A stretch of DNA of 8,815 bases from the NCBI GenBank assembly GCA_030643695.1, contig DAOWKM010000115.1:1-8815 (forward strand), written 5' to 3'. The position numbers and the translations under genes are program-made. This DNA comes from Dehalococcoidia bacterium. GTDB lineage: Bacteria > Chloroflexota > Dehalococcoidia > Dehalococcoidales > DAOWKM01. Each line of letters starts with the position of its first letter. Position 1 is the stretch's first letter. A model generated the notes under the pieces. It was not told where the DNA came from and searched no databases. It saw nothing but the letters and a program-made list of their open reading frames with translations. This document shows positions 1 through 7,327 of the stretch, one piece after another.

Positions 1-473
1 GATGTGGCATAGGCAATGTGCACTATGCCAAGCTCTTCGGCAATCTGCGGAGGGACTTGAGCCGTATCACCATCCACTGACTGCATGCCACTGACGATTA
101 CATAGTTCCTGTCTCCATTAAATATCTCCCGCTCAATCTTTCTTATTGCTTGAGCTAGTGAGTAAGCGGTAGCCGGGGTATCAGCACCGCCAAGCTTCCT
201 ATCAGTTAACAGGACACCAATGTCAGCGCCGATAGATAAAGAATATCTCAAAACCTCTTCGGCAAAGGGGGGACCCATAGTTAAACTAACTACCTTGCCC
301 CTGCCTTTCTCTCTCATCCTCAAGGCGAATGTCAATGCCTGCTTATCAAGCTCATTGCAGACGTTATCTAACAAAGCTCTCTTTAATGTGCCTTTCTCCC
401 TATCCCAGGCATCTTTAGGAATATTTTTTATGTCAGGCACTTGCTTGACTAAAACTATGTAATTCATTCCCAT
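1..473 (-). CDS. etfB: Electron transfer flavoprotein beta subunit, 5' part (gene runs off the window)
   Basis: The first 157 codons of an ETF beta subunit are visible; the C-terminus lies outside the window. ETF beta pairs with the FAD-carrying alpha subunit in the cytoplasm, binds AMP, and passes electrons from acyl-CoA and related dehydrogenases to an ETF:quinone oxidoreductase or other acceptor. The sequence starts MGMNYIVLVKQVPD, then NELDKQAL, a GADIGVLLTDRKLGGADT segment and the family pattern DGDTAQVPPQIAEELG, in the expected order. I chose ATG at 473 because GGAG (480-483) sits 6 bases upstream; an in-frame ATG at 467 would have 12-base spacing. The start is 2 bases after the recG stop, and its ribosome binding site overlaps that stop, so translation is probably coupled. 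An alpha subunit gene probably follows outside the window. Whether this is a bifurcating ETF cannot be judged from the part visible. Confidence 0.92.
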   Translation of the reverse strand, partial: MGMNYIVLVKQVPDIKNIPKDAWDREKGTLKRALLDNVCNELDKQALTFALRMREKGRGKVVSLTMGPPFAEEVLRYSLSIGADIGVLLTDRKLGGADTPATAYSLAQAIRKIEREIFNGDRNYVIVSGMQSVDGDTAQVPPQIAEELGIVHIAYAT

Positions 474-475
474 AT

Positions 476-2929
476 CTAGCTCCACTCACCACCTTTCTGC
501 CACACTCGGGCTAATTCCTTAGCCAAGAGGTGATGCTGAGGCATAGCCAACCTTGGGTCCGTTTGAAAAAGCCTTATCGCCTCACTCCGAGCCAGCTCCA
601 GTAGAGCGATATCAGAAAGCTTAGCCATACGAAGGTCAGGTAAGCCACTCTGCCGCGTGCCAAAGAACTCCCCCGGACCCCGCAACTTCAAGTCCTCTTC
701 AGCCAGCTGAAAGCCATCCTGAATCTTCTCTATTAAATCCAAACGCTTCTTAGCTACCACTGAGGGGCTCTCCGTCAATAGCATGCAGTAGCTTTGTTCC
801 TTTCCCCGCCCTACCCGGCCACGAAACTGGTGCAATTGCGACAGACCAAAACGGTCAGCACTCTCCACCAGCATCACGGCAGCATTGGGCACATCTATGC
901 CCACCTCAACTACCGGGGTTGAAACCAGAATGTCCAGTTCGCCCGAACGAAAGCGATGCATTACCTCATCCTTGTCTACAGCCGACATATGCCCATGAAG
1001 TAAGCCTAACCGCAGTTGGGGAAAGACCTCCTCAGATAGATGCTGGTATTCAGCAATAGCTGCCTTAGCCTGAATAGTTTCTGATTCCTCAATTAAGGGG
1101 CAGATAATAAAGGCTTGGCGGCCACTGGCTACCTGGCGTCGCAAAAAGGCATAGGCACTATCTCTCTGCCCCGGCTTAAGCCACTTCGTTTTCACTGCCT
1201 GTCTCCCCGGAGGAAGCTGGTCAATAACCGACAGGTCAAGGTCACCATATAAGGTCAGGGCTAATGTCCTTGGGATAGGCGTCGCTGTCATTACCAGCAT
1301 ATGAGGGTTAAATCCCTTCTGCCGTAGTGCTGAGCGCTGAGCCACTCCAAACCGGTGCTGCTCATCAACCACAACCAAGCCTAATTGGTGGAACTCCACC
1401 CCTTTCTGAATAAGGGCATGGGTGCCAATAACAATATTTATATCTCCTGCCAAGATGTGCTGCTGGAGTTCCTGCTTCCCAACCTGATTAATGTCACCAA
1501 TAAGTAGCGCCACAGTAAGCGGATGGGATAACAGCCCGGAATAACTATGCAGGTAGCCCTCTTTCTCATCCTGATGCCCTACCCGGGATAGGAGCTGGCA
1601 GAGGGTGTTAAAGTGCTGCTCAGCCAGAATTTCGGTAGGCGCCATAAATGCCCCCTGATAACCATTAGCAGCAGCTACCAGCAAAACTGCTGCCGCCACC
1701 ACTGTCTTGCCACTGCCTACCTCTCCCTGCAATAAACGGCACATTGGTTGTGACTTCTGTAAATCAGCCATTAGCTCCCTGAGCACTCTTTGTTGAGCCG
1801 CAGTTAGCTCAAAGGGTAGAGACTTTAGAAAGGTGTTTAGCGCTGCCGTCTTAGCCGTAAGGGGGTTACCTGGTTGGCTCTCCTGCCAGTCACGCTTCCC
1901 GTTCAGCATACCCAGTTGGAGGAGAAAGAGCTCGTCAAAAGCCAGCCGAACCCTGGCCCTATCCTTCGCCACCTCGTTTTCGGGATAGTGAGCCTGACCT
2001 ATCGCCTGAGGTAATTCCAGCAGGTCACACCGCTCTTCCAATACCGAGGGCAAAAAATCCTCTACTTGCCATGCCCACTGGTCTACCACCTCTTTCACTA
2101 ACTTTCTTACCTGCCGAGGACGCAGCCCTTGGGTAAGGTGATAGAGGGGAACCAGACGCCCGGTATGAATTAAATCCCTATCTTCCACAAGCTCCCATTC
2201 CGGAGACTCAAACACATGTCGCCCGTTAAATAAGCCCACCTTGCCACTGATGACTACCTGCGTATTAGTGGCTAGCTTCCTAGCCAGGTAAGGGTTATTA
2301 AACCATACTACCCTGACATTGCCCGTTTCATCCCCCACAGTAGCTTCAGTGCTTCGCCGTCCACCCAGCCTGATTTCCCGAGCCTCCCATACATTAGCAA
2401 TAATGGTCTGCTCTTCACCTTCAATAAGCTGCGAGATAGATTTTCTCTGGCTATAATCAAGGTGGCGGCGGGGGAAGAAATAGAGCAGGTCCCGAACCGT
2501 CTTCACTCCCAGCTTACTAAATTTAGTCGCCAGGCTTGAGCTAACGCCTTTAATAACGGTAACCGGTGAATCAATGGACTGGTGAGCTACTGCCCTGCGC
2601 CCTCTTGCCACTGAAGACGACCTACTTGCCACTAGGGTCAACTTAGCCCCTCCCTTTTCTGCCCCCCTATGTTCCACCTCAGTCAAGAAGTTAAGGACAT
2701 CATCCACCCATTGCTTACGCTGTTGTTTTGATAGAGAGGCATAATTAGGACTAACTAGATGAAGTTTATGAAAGCGACTTAGGAGTCGGGGATTAGTTAT
2801 TGATTCTATAGTTTGACTAGCCCACTGGCTGAGAAATCTATCCAAACCACCGATTACTGCTGAATCTACATAACCCTTTTTACGCTCAAGCTCAAGAATC
2901 CTATGCAGAGGCTCAGTATTTATTGGCAA
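476..2929 (-). CDS. recG: ATP-dependent DNA helicase RecG
   Basis: RecG is a superfamily 2 double-strand DNA translocase that reverses stalled replication forks and processes Holliday junctions and D-/R-loops. With a TTG start at 2929 the product is 817 residues. Order seen: an N-terminal region of about 120 residues not present in the roughly 690-residue proteobacterial form (Thermotoga RecG also has one); a helical segment around 121-160 (IKGVSSSLATKFSKLGV, FPRRHLDYS); the OB-fold wedge domain around 172-247; then the helicase motor. Motor motifs are intact: Walker A GEVGSGKT 402-409, DEQH 522-525, TATPIPR 548-554, QFRGRVGRG 701-709, and the C-terminal GPGEFFGTRQSG 751-762. A short insertion lies around 450-475, between motifs Ia and Ib. 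The longest frame would start at GTG 2947, which has no Shine-Dalgarno match; the TTG at 2929 has GGAGG 7 bases upstream. It follows the third degV gene by 30 bases and precedes etfB by 2, so it is in the same operon. Confidence 0.96.
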   Translation of the reverse strand: MPINTEPLHRILELERKKGYVDSAVIGGLDRFLSQWASQTIESITNPRLLSRFHKLHLVSPNYASLSKQQRKQWVDDVLNFLTEVEHRGAEKGGAKLTLVASRSSSVARGRRAVAHQSIDSPVTVIKGVSSSLATKFSKLGVKTVRDLLYFFPRRHLDYSQRKSISQLIEGEEQTIIANVWEAREIRLGGRRSTEATVGDETGNVRVVWFNNPYLARKLATNTQVVISGKVGLFNGRHVFESPEWELVEDRDLIHTGRLVPLYHLTQGLRPRQVRKLVKEVVDQWAWQVEDFLPSVLEERCDLLELPQAIGQAHYPENEVAKDRARVRLAFDELFLLQLGMLNGKRDWQESQPGNPLTAKTAALNTFLKSLPFELTAAQQRVLRELMADLQKSQPMCRLLQGEVGSGKTVVAAAVLLVAAANGYQGAFMAPTEILAEQHFNTLCQLLSRVGHQDEKEGYLHSYSGLLSHPLTVALLIGDINQVGKQELQQHILAGDINIVIGTHALIQKGVEFHQLGLVVVDEQHRFGVAQRSALRQKGFNPHMLVMTATPIPRTLALTLYGDLDLSVIDQLPPGRQAVKTKWLKPGQRDSAYAFLRRQVASGRQAFIICPLIEESETIQAKAAIAEYQHLSEEVFPQLRLGLLHGHMSAVDKDEVMHRFRSGELDILVSTPVVEVGIDVPNAAVMLVESADRFGLSQLHQFRGRVGRGKEQSYCMLLTESPSVVAKKRLDLIEKIQDGFQLAEEDLKLRGPGEFFGTRQSGLPDLRMAKLSDIALLELARSEAIRLFQTDPRLAMPQHHLLAKELARVWQKGGEWS

Positions 2930-2936
2930 GGTTTTG

Positions 2937-2941
2937 CCTCC
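2937..2941 (-). promoter_or_regulatory. Ribosome binding site that favours a TTG start for recG
   Basis: Reading on the minus strand, GGAGG is followed by the 7-base spacer CAAAACC and then TTG at 2929. The alternative in-frame GTG at 2947 is preceded by CCGCTGAA, with no useful Shine-Dalgarno match, and the site itself lies inside the first codons of that longer frame. The protein start affected is only six residues, well before any conserved RecG region. Confidence 0.6.
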
Positions 2942-2959
2942 ATTCACTTCAGCGGATAG

Positions 2960-3895
2960 CTAACAGCGGGAAAAGCTCAACTTTGGCACGTGTAGAGATG
3001 GTAAAGAAAATCTCTTCTTCAGGGGTTCACCTTCACCAGCTTCCTGCCCAATACTACTTATTTTCTCCCTCAAGGCTAAAATCAGAGTGCCGGGACCACC
3101 ATGCACCCCCAAGGCTGGTCCTAACCTGGCTAGATGAACCCGCTCTTTAGTAAAGATAGAACCTATACGCTCCCTAAGCGAACTGGCTTCATCCGGTGTA
3201 GTGCTATGGACAATAGCCACTTCCTGAATATTTAAGGCATTTCTTACCAAATCAAGTAGACGCTCTACGCCTTTAGAACGGGTGCGGGCTAAGCCAGCAG
3301 GGAAAAGCTCACCATCTCGCATAGTAATTAGTGGCTTCACACTAAGTACACTCCCCAGCAATGCCTTGGCTTTACTAATCCGCCCACCTAAAAGCAGGTA
3401 TTTAAGGGTATCAAAAACACCAAGCAGGCGGATGCGGGGAATAGCCTGTTTTACCTCCTCCATTACCTTCTGCAAATCGGCTTCCGCCTCGGCTAATCGG
3501 GCGGCAACCATAGTTATTAACCCCAAACCCATAGATACTGAAACCGAATCTACCACCTCAATATAACACCCTGTCGCTGCCAGCTCCCTGCCCTGCAACG
3601 CTGAGTTATAGGTGCCACTCACTTTACTGGAGAGGTGAATAGAGACTATTTCGTCGGTCTCCCTTGATAACTTATTATAAACATTAGCAAAGTCGGCTGG
3701 CGTTGGCTGTGAGGTAGTGGGATGAACAGGACTTTCTACTAATTTGCGATAAAATTCATCCTCGCTTATATCCACTCTATCCCGGTAGACCTTGTCTCCA
3801 AAGCGGAGATATACTGGCACCACCGTAATCCCCAGTTCTTGAGCCAACTGGGCGGGAAGGTCAGCAGCGCTATCAGTTACAATTCTAACCGTCAT
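2960..3895 (-). CDS. degV: DegV/FakB-family fatty-acid carrier, copy C (last of three), with a C-terminal tail
   Basis: DegV-family proteins bind one long-chain fatty acid; as FakB they present it to FakA for phosphorylation and carry the acyl-phosphate. This copy has 311 residues against 280 for its neighbours. It has the family marks MTVRIVTDSAADLP at the start, TSQPTP 61-66, LSSKVSGTY 88-96, VVDSVSVSMGLGL, FDTLKYLLLGGRIS, and GVHGGPG 263-269. The carboxylate-binding hydroxyls of the family correspond to T61 and S93, both present. By hand, gapless alignment to copy A gives about 136 of 277 identical residues. After residue 277 there is an extra tail of about 34 residues, glycine/glutamate-rich and then basic and hydrophobic (KKRFSLPSLHVPKLSF), ending in Cys. 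ATG start at 3895, 5 bases after copy B; GGAG 13 bases upstream is a weak ribosome site, so coupling to copy B is likely. Confidence 0.93.
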   Translation of the reverse strand: MTVRIVTDSAADLPAQLAQELGITVVPVYLRFGDKVYRDRVDISEDEFYRKLVESPVHPTTSQPTPADFANVYNKLSRETDEIVSIHLSSKVSGTYNSALQGRELAATGCYIEVVDSVSVSMGLGLITMVAARLAEAEADLQKVMEEVKQAIPRIRLLGVFDTLKYLLLGGRISKAKALLGSVLSVKPLITMRDGELFPAGLARTRSKGVERLLDLVRNALNIQEVAIVHSTTPDEASSLRERIGSIFTKERVHLARLGPALGVHGGPGTLILALREKISSIGQEAGEGEPLKKRFSLPSLHVPKLSFSRC

Positions 3896-3900
3896 AGCTG

Positions 3901-4740
3901 TTATTTATCTCCTAACACAGACACGGCTAGGACATGGGGACCGACATGTGTGCCGACTACACAGCCAACCTTAGCCCGATACATACGCTCCTTAGGAAAT
4001 TTGGAACTTAGCTGCTCAGCCAGCATCTCGGCTTCATCAGGGGTAGTAGCATGCTCTACAGCCATCTCATCAATATGGGAAAAGCTCATTGCAAAGTTAT
4101 ATAAGTAGCCTATTGCCTTAGCCCGAGAACGTTCCCTGGCAGCGGGATGAACCACGCCATCTTTTATGGTTATAATCGGGTTTACCCTGAGCATTGACCC
4201 CAGAAGAGCCTGGGCAGCGCCAATGCGCCCACCCCTTTTGAGATATTCCAGAGTGTCAAAAGCCACACGAATATCCGTGCGGGAAATATTGTTTCGGGTT
4301 ATAGCTACTACCTCATCCAAGCTAGCCCCAGAATTAGCTGCCTTGGCAGCAGCAATAGCCATTAGCCCCTGTCCCATAATAACCCATAGTGAATCAATTA
4401 CCTCTACCCGGCACTTCCTCTTCATTAACTCTATACCTTGTAATGCTGTATTGTAGCTGGCACTAAGCTTACGACTAAGAGCAATAAAAAGGATTTCGTC
4501 GGTCTCCTCAGCCAGCTTATCATACACCTCAGCGTAGGTTACAGGAGATGCCACTGCCGAAGCCGGCATGATTTTGCCATGCTCCAGCTTGTAGTAGAAC
4601 TCATCAGTAGTCAGGTCAATGCCATCACGAAAGGTTTCGGTGTCAAAGCGAACAAGTATTGGTATCACCGTAATCCTCAGCTCTTCAGCTACCTGAGATG
4701 GCACATCAGCAACACTATCAGTAACAATCTTAACCGTCAC
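3901..4740 (-). CDS. degV: DegV/FakB-family protein, copy B (middle of three), divergent ligand pocket
   Basis: 279 residues, colinear with copy A without gaps (about 149 of 279 identical by hand count). The fold marks remain: MTVKIVTDSVADVP, FDTLEYLKRGGRIG, EHATTPDEA, GTHVGPH. The ligand-binding loops differ. Where copies A and C have T-[ST]-Q-P at 61-64, this copy has S-A-V-A; the SSK-x-SGT stretch at 89-95 is SRKLSAS; MGLGL is MGQGL; and the terminal GPG is GPH. Identity to copy A falls to 4 of 20 over residues 51-70. The two hydroxyl positions that contact the fatty-acid carboxylate in the family are kept as S61 and S93, so it may still bind a lipid, probably a different one. The start is GTG at 4740, 3 bases after the copy A stop, with GGAAGG ending 10 bases upstream. 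The frame is intact and the catalytically silent carrier fold is preserved, so it does not look like a pseudogene. Confidence 0.91.
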   Translation of the reverse strand: MTVKIVTDSVADVPSQVAEELRITVIPILVRFDTETFRDGIDLTTDEFYYKLEHGKIMPASAVASPVTYAEVYDKLAEETDEILFIALSRKLSASYNTALQGIELMKRKCRVEVIDSLWVIMGQGLMAIAAAKAANSGASLDEVVAITRNNISRTDIRVAFDTLEYLKRGGRIGAAQALLGSMLRVNPIITIKDGVVHPAARERSRAKAIGYLYNFAMSFSHIDEMAVEHATTPDEAEMLAEQLSSKFPKERMYRAKVGCVVGTHVGPHVLAVSVLGDK

Positions 4741-4743
4741 CAG

Positions 4744-5589
4744 CTAATCGCCTTCCGCTTCCAAAACAGTTACCGTCATGGCACCAGGTCCGGCATATGT
4801 TCCCACTACCGGGCTAATTGTTGACCTGTAGATGCGCTCTTTAGGGAAAACCGAGCTGAGACGCTCAGCCAGACTATCGGCATCCTCAGGGGTGGTAGCA
4901 TGCTCTACCGCCAGCTCCTCAATGTGAGAAAAGCCAGCCACAAAATTATAGAGATAATCCATACCTGCCGCTCTAGACCGCAACCTAGTTAGAGGCGACA
5001 TCTCGCCATCCTTCACAGTAAGTACCGGCTTCACCGATAGTAGCGCACCCACTAATCCCTGTGCCTTGCCGATACGCCCCCCCTTGGCTAGATACTTAAG
5101 GGTGTCAAAAAGGGCAATAAGATGCGACCGGGGCATAGCCCTACGCACCAAATCAGCAACCTTGTCCAAGTTCGCCCCAGCCTGGACTGCCTTGGCAGCA
5201 GTAATGACTATCAGTCCCAAACCCATCGCCACTGTTAGTGAATCAATCACTTCAATACGGCATTCCTTCTCCACCATGCTCTTAGCCTGTAGCGCCGATT
5301 GATAGGTGCCACTGAGCTTACTGGACAGAGTAACAACCAGAATCTCATCAGTTTCCTCAGCCAGCTTATTATAGACTTTAATGAAATCACCAGGAGGGGG
5401 CTGCGTGGTAATCGGCCAGGTAGCATCGTGAACTAACCTATAATAGAATTCATCCGTGGTCATAGTAACCCGGTCAAGGAAGGATTCCTTACCAAAAGTT
5501 ACGGTTAGGGGCACTACAGTAATCCCCAGCTCAGGAGCTATGTCACTAGTAATATCAGATAGGCTATCAGTTACAATTTTGACTGTCAT
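4744..5589 (-). CDS. degV: DegV/FakB-family fatty-acid carrier, copy A (first of three)
   Basis: 281 residues, the usual family length. It has MTVKIVTDSLSDIT at the start, TTQPPP 61-66, LSSKLSGTY 88-96, VIDSLTVAMGLGL 114-126, FDTLKYLAKGGRIG 161-174, and GTYAGPG 263-269. T61 and S93, the positions that hold the fatty-acid carboxylate in characterised DegV/FakB proteins, are both present. The family's GxHxGPG histidine is Tyr here (Y265), unlike copies B and C. Expected role: extract or receive a free fatty acid, dock on FakA, and deliver acyl-phosphate to acyltransferases. The ATG at 5589 is 2 bases after the fakA stop, and GGAGGG (5596-5601) lies 6 bases upstream inside the fakA tail, giving strong translational coupling between kinase and carrier. 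Specific fatty-acid preference cannot be read from the sequence. Confidence 0.94.
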   Translation of the reverse strand: MTVKIVTDSLSDITSDIAPELGITVVPLTVTFGKESFLDRVTMTTDEFYYRLVHDATWPITTQPPPGDFIKVYNKLAEETDEILVVTLSSKLSGTYQSALQAKSMVEKECRIEVIDSLTVAMGLGLIVITAAKAVQAGANLDKVADLVRRAMPRSHLIALFDTLKYLAKGGRIGKAQGLVGALLSVKPVLTVKDGEMSPLTRLRSRAAGMDYLYNFVAGFSHIEELAVEHATTPEDADSLAERLSSVFPKERIYRSTISPVVGTYAGPGAMTVTVLEAEGD

Positions 5590-5591
5590 AA

Positions 5592-7229
5592 TTATCCCTC
5601 CACAGAAACAATATAATTATAATGAGGTTGACCACCCTTAACTACCTCGACCTGAAGTTGAGGGTGCTGCTCACCGATACCGAGGCTAACCTGCTCCGCC
5701 TCAGCCAGTTCGGTATCAGCCCCGTAATATATGGTAATTACCTCGGCTTTATCTAAATCTAACTTGGTTAGCACCTCACTAAGAACATCAGCGGTGTTAT
5801 CACCCACCGCTACCAAGCCCCCATCTAGAAGACCGATAGCCTGCCTCTTTTTAATATCCAATCCATTCAGCTTAGTAGAGCGCACTGCTCGAGTAACCTC
5901 AACAGACCTTACCGCTTCTCTTGCCTTTTTCATAATCTGAGCATTGGTTTCAAAGTCAGCCTCATAATCAAAGGCTAAAAGGGCAGCTACTCCCTGTGGG
6001 ATTGTCTCGGTAGGCACTACTTCAATGCTTTTTGAAGTTAGCGACTGGACCTGCGCCGCGGTAAGCACTATATTTTTATTATTAGGTAGAATAATAACCT
6101 TATCCGACACCACCGAGTCTACCGCCTGGAGCAAATCTTTGGTAGACGGGTTCATCGTCTGTCCACCGGGAACAATAGCTGCCACTCCCAGGCTCCTAAA
6201 AACATCACTAAGCCCGTCCCCGGAGGCTACGGCAATGGTAGCCACATCACCCGCTGGTGCCTTCTCCTTCTGCATCTCCAGGAAGTCCCGGTGCTGCTCA
6301 TCCATATTCCGAATTGATACCTGATGCACAGTGCCTAAAGAGGTAGCATAGCGAATGACAGTGCCCGGGTCCAGGGTGTGAATATGAATCCTAATTGTAG
6401 ATTCATCACCAACTACAATTAGAGACTCTCCCTTCCTTGCCAGCTTTAGTCTAAGTCCATCTGGGTCAAGCTCCTCTCCCTTAAGCATAAACTCGGTACA
6501 ATATCCGTAGGGCACCTCATCGGCTGCCACCATTTGTGGCATTCTGACAGTTAGAGGTATATTACTGGCAATCATCCAGGGCTTTCGCAACTGCAACTGT
6601 TCTATCTCACCTTTAAGGTAATGGAGGGCACCCTCAAGAATGGTATATAGACCTTGCCCCCCCGCATCCACCACCCCCGCCTCCTTCAATACCGGGAGAA
6701 GGCTAGGCGTGTTAGCCACCGACTCATTAGCCGTCTTAACTATAGTCTCCATAACCGGTATCAGGTCATCCTTGCCATTCAAAGCCTGCTCCTGAGCTGC
6801 CGATGCGGCTTCCCTAATTACAGTAAGAATAGTTCCCTCCACCGGGTTGCTTAGCCCTTTATAAGCCATCACTGATGATTGTTGTAGGGCATCAGCCAAA
6901 TCGCTGCCAGTAAATGATTCCTTCTCCAACAAGCCCTGAGCCAAGCCACGCCAGATCTGTGACAGGATTACCCCACTATTACCTCTTGCCCCCATCAGTG
7001 CCCCTTTGGCCATAGCCTGAGCTACCACTGAAGCGCTACGGTCAGGAGCCTGATAGGCTTCCTCCATAGCAGAACGCATGGTAAGCAGCATGTTCGTCCC
7101 GGTATCACCATCAGGCACGGGGAAGACATTTAGGGCATCAATGTCTGAAGCACTCTTCTCCAGCCAGCTAGTAGCCGCAGAAAACATCTCCCTTAAATCT
7201 TGCCCGCTAACAGAATCAACTTGCCCCAT
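5592..7229 (-). CDS. fakA: Fatty acid kinase FakA (DAK2/YloV family)
   Basis: FakA phosphorylates fatty acids bound to FakB partners, using ATP, to give acyl-phosphate for phosphatidic acid synthesis. 545 residues, close to the 548 of Staphylococcus aureus FakA. Residues 1-200 are the DhaL-type kinase domain: DALNVFPVPDGDTGTN with Mg-binding aspartates at 40 and 42, GARGNSG 80-86, and VVDAGGQG near 186-193. The middle domain has Cys244 and the HIH pair His282/His284, matching the zinc ligands I recall for FakA. The C-terminal domain has PGGQTMNPS 354-362 and LPNNKN, the DegV-like part that docks FakB. I chose ATG at 7229, with GGGAG 5 bases upstream. The frame opens earlier at TTG 7250 and ATG 7241, but neither has a good ribosome site, and TTG 7250 overlaps the -35 of the rpmB promoter. 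It is the first gene of the operon, directly followed by three DegV genes, its expected partners. Confidence 0.95.
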   Translation of the reverse strand: MGQVDSVSGQDLREMFSAATSWLEKSASDIDALNVFPVPDGDTGTNMLLTMRSAMEEAYQAPDRSASVVAQAMAKGALMGARGNSGVILSQIWRGLAQGLLEKESFTGSDLADALQQSSVMAYKGLSNPVEGTILTVIREAASAAQEQALNGKDDLIPVMETIVKTANESVANTPSLLPVLKEAGVVDAGGQGLYTILEGALHYLKGEIEQLQLRKPWMIASNIPLTVRMPQMVAADEVPYGYCTEFMLKGEELDPDGLRLKLARKGESLIVVGDESTIRIHIHTLDPGTVIRYATSLGTVHQVSIRNMDEQHRDFLEMQKEKAPAGDVATIAVASGDGLSDVFRSLGVAAIVPGGQTMNPSTKDLLQAVDSVVSDKVIILPNNKNIVLTAAQVQSLTSKSIEVVPTETIPQGVAALLAFDYEADFETNAQIMKKAREAVRSVEVTRAVRSTKLNGLDIKKRQAIGLLDGGLVAVGDNTADVLSEVLTKLDLDKAEVITIYYGADTELAEAEQVSLGIGEQHPQLQVEVVKGGQPHYNYIVSVEG

Positions 7230-7234
7230 CTTAA

Positions 7235-7239
7235 CTCCC
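7235..7239 (-). promoter_or_regulatory. Ribosome binding site that sets the fakA start
   Basis: On the minus strand GGGAG is followed by TTAAG and then ATG at 7229. The upstream candidate ATG at 7241 has AAGG directly abutting it, and TTG at 7250 has none, so this site decides the start. The resulting protein length fits the FakA family. Confidence 0.65.
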
Positions 7240-7243
7240 ATCC

Positions 7244-7272
7244 TTGCCAAGCTTATCTAATTATATTATACT
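7244..7272 (+). promoter_or_regulatory. Predicted sigma70-type promoter for rpmB
   Basis: TTGCCA (7244-7249), a spacer of exactly 17 bases, then TATACT (7267-7272). The predicted start is near 7279, giving a leader of about 49 bases before the rpmB ATG. The -35 box overlaps the extreme upstream end of the fakA frame (TTG at 7248-7250), which supports the shorter fakA start. Assigned by pattern only. Confidence 0.6.
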
Positions 7273-7285
7273 ATAAAGAGATTGC

Positions 7286-7314
7286 ATTATAAATAACAGT
7301 CTACCAATAGTCAA
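7286..7314 (-). promoter_or_regulatory. Predicted strong sigma70-type promoter for the fakA-degV-degV-degV-recG-etfB operon
   Basis: On the minus strand: TTGACT (7309-7314), 17-base spacer, TATAAT (7286-7291), five of six and six of six consensus bases. The start would fall near 7279, about 50 bases before the fakA ATG at 7229. The -35 box overlaps the rpmB ribosome binding site. A second TATAAT at 7265-7270 has no good -35 at the right distance. No operator palindrome is obvious. Confidence 0.7.
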
Positions 7315-7327
7315 GGGGTAAAAAATA

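Noticed and set aside
2930..2947. GTG at 2947 as the recG start
   Set aside because: It has no Shine-Dalgarno match, while TTG at 2929 has GGAGG at 7 bases; the GTG remains possible.
3901..4740. DegV copy B as a pseudogene
   Set aside because: The frame is intact, the length matches copy A without gaps, and substitutions cluster at the pocket instead of being spread at random.
2923..5641. Several plus-strand open frames of 60-95 codons opposite recG and the degV genes
   Set aside because: They sit antisense to strongly conserved genes, recur at matching places in the three paralogues, and have low-complexity Ser/Arg-rich translations, as expected for shadow frames.
7265..7270. Second TATAAT box for the fakA operon
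   Set aside because: The bases 17 upstream read TTTATA, a poor -35; the upstream pair at 7286-7314 is far better.
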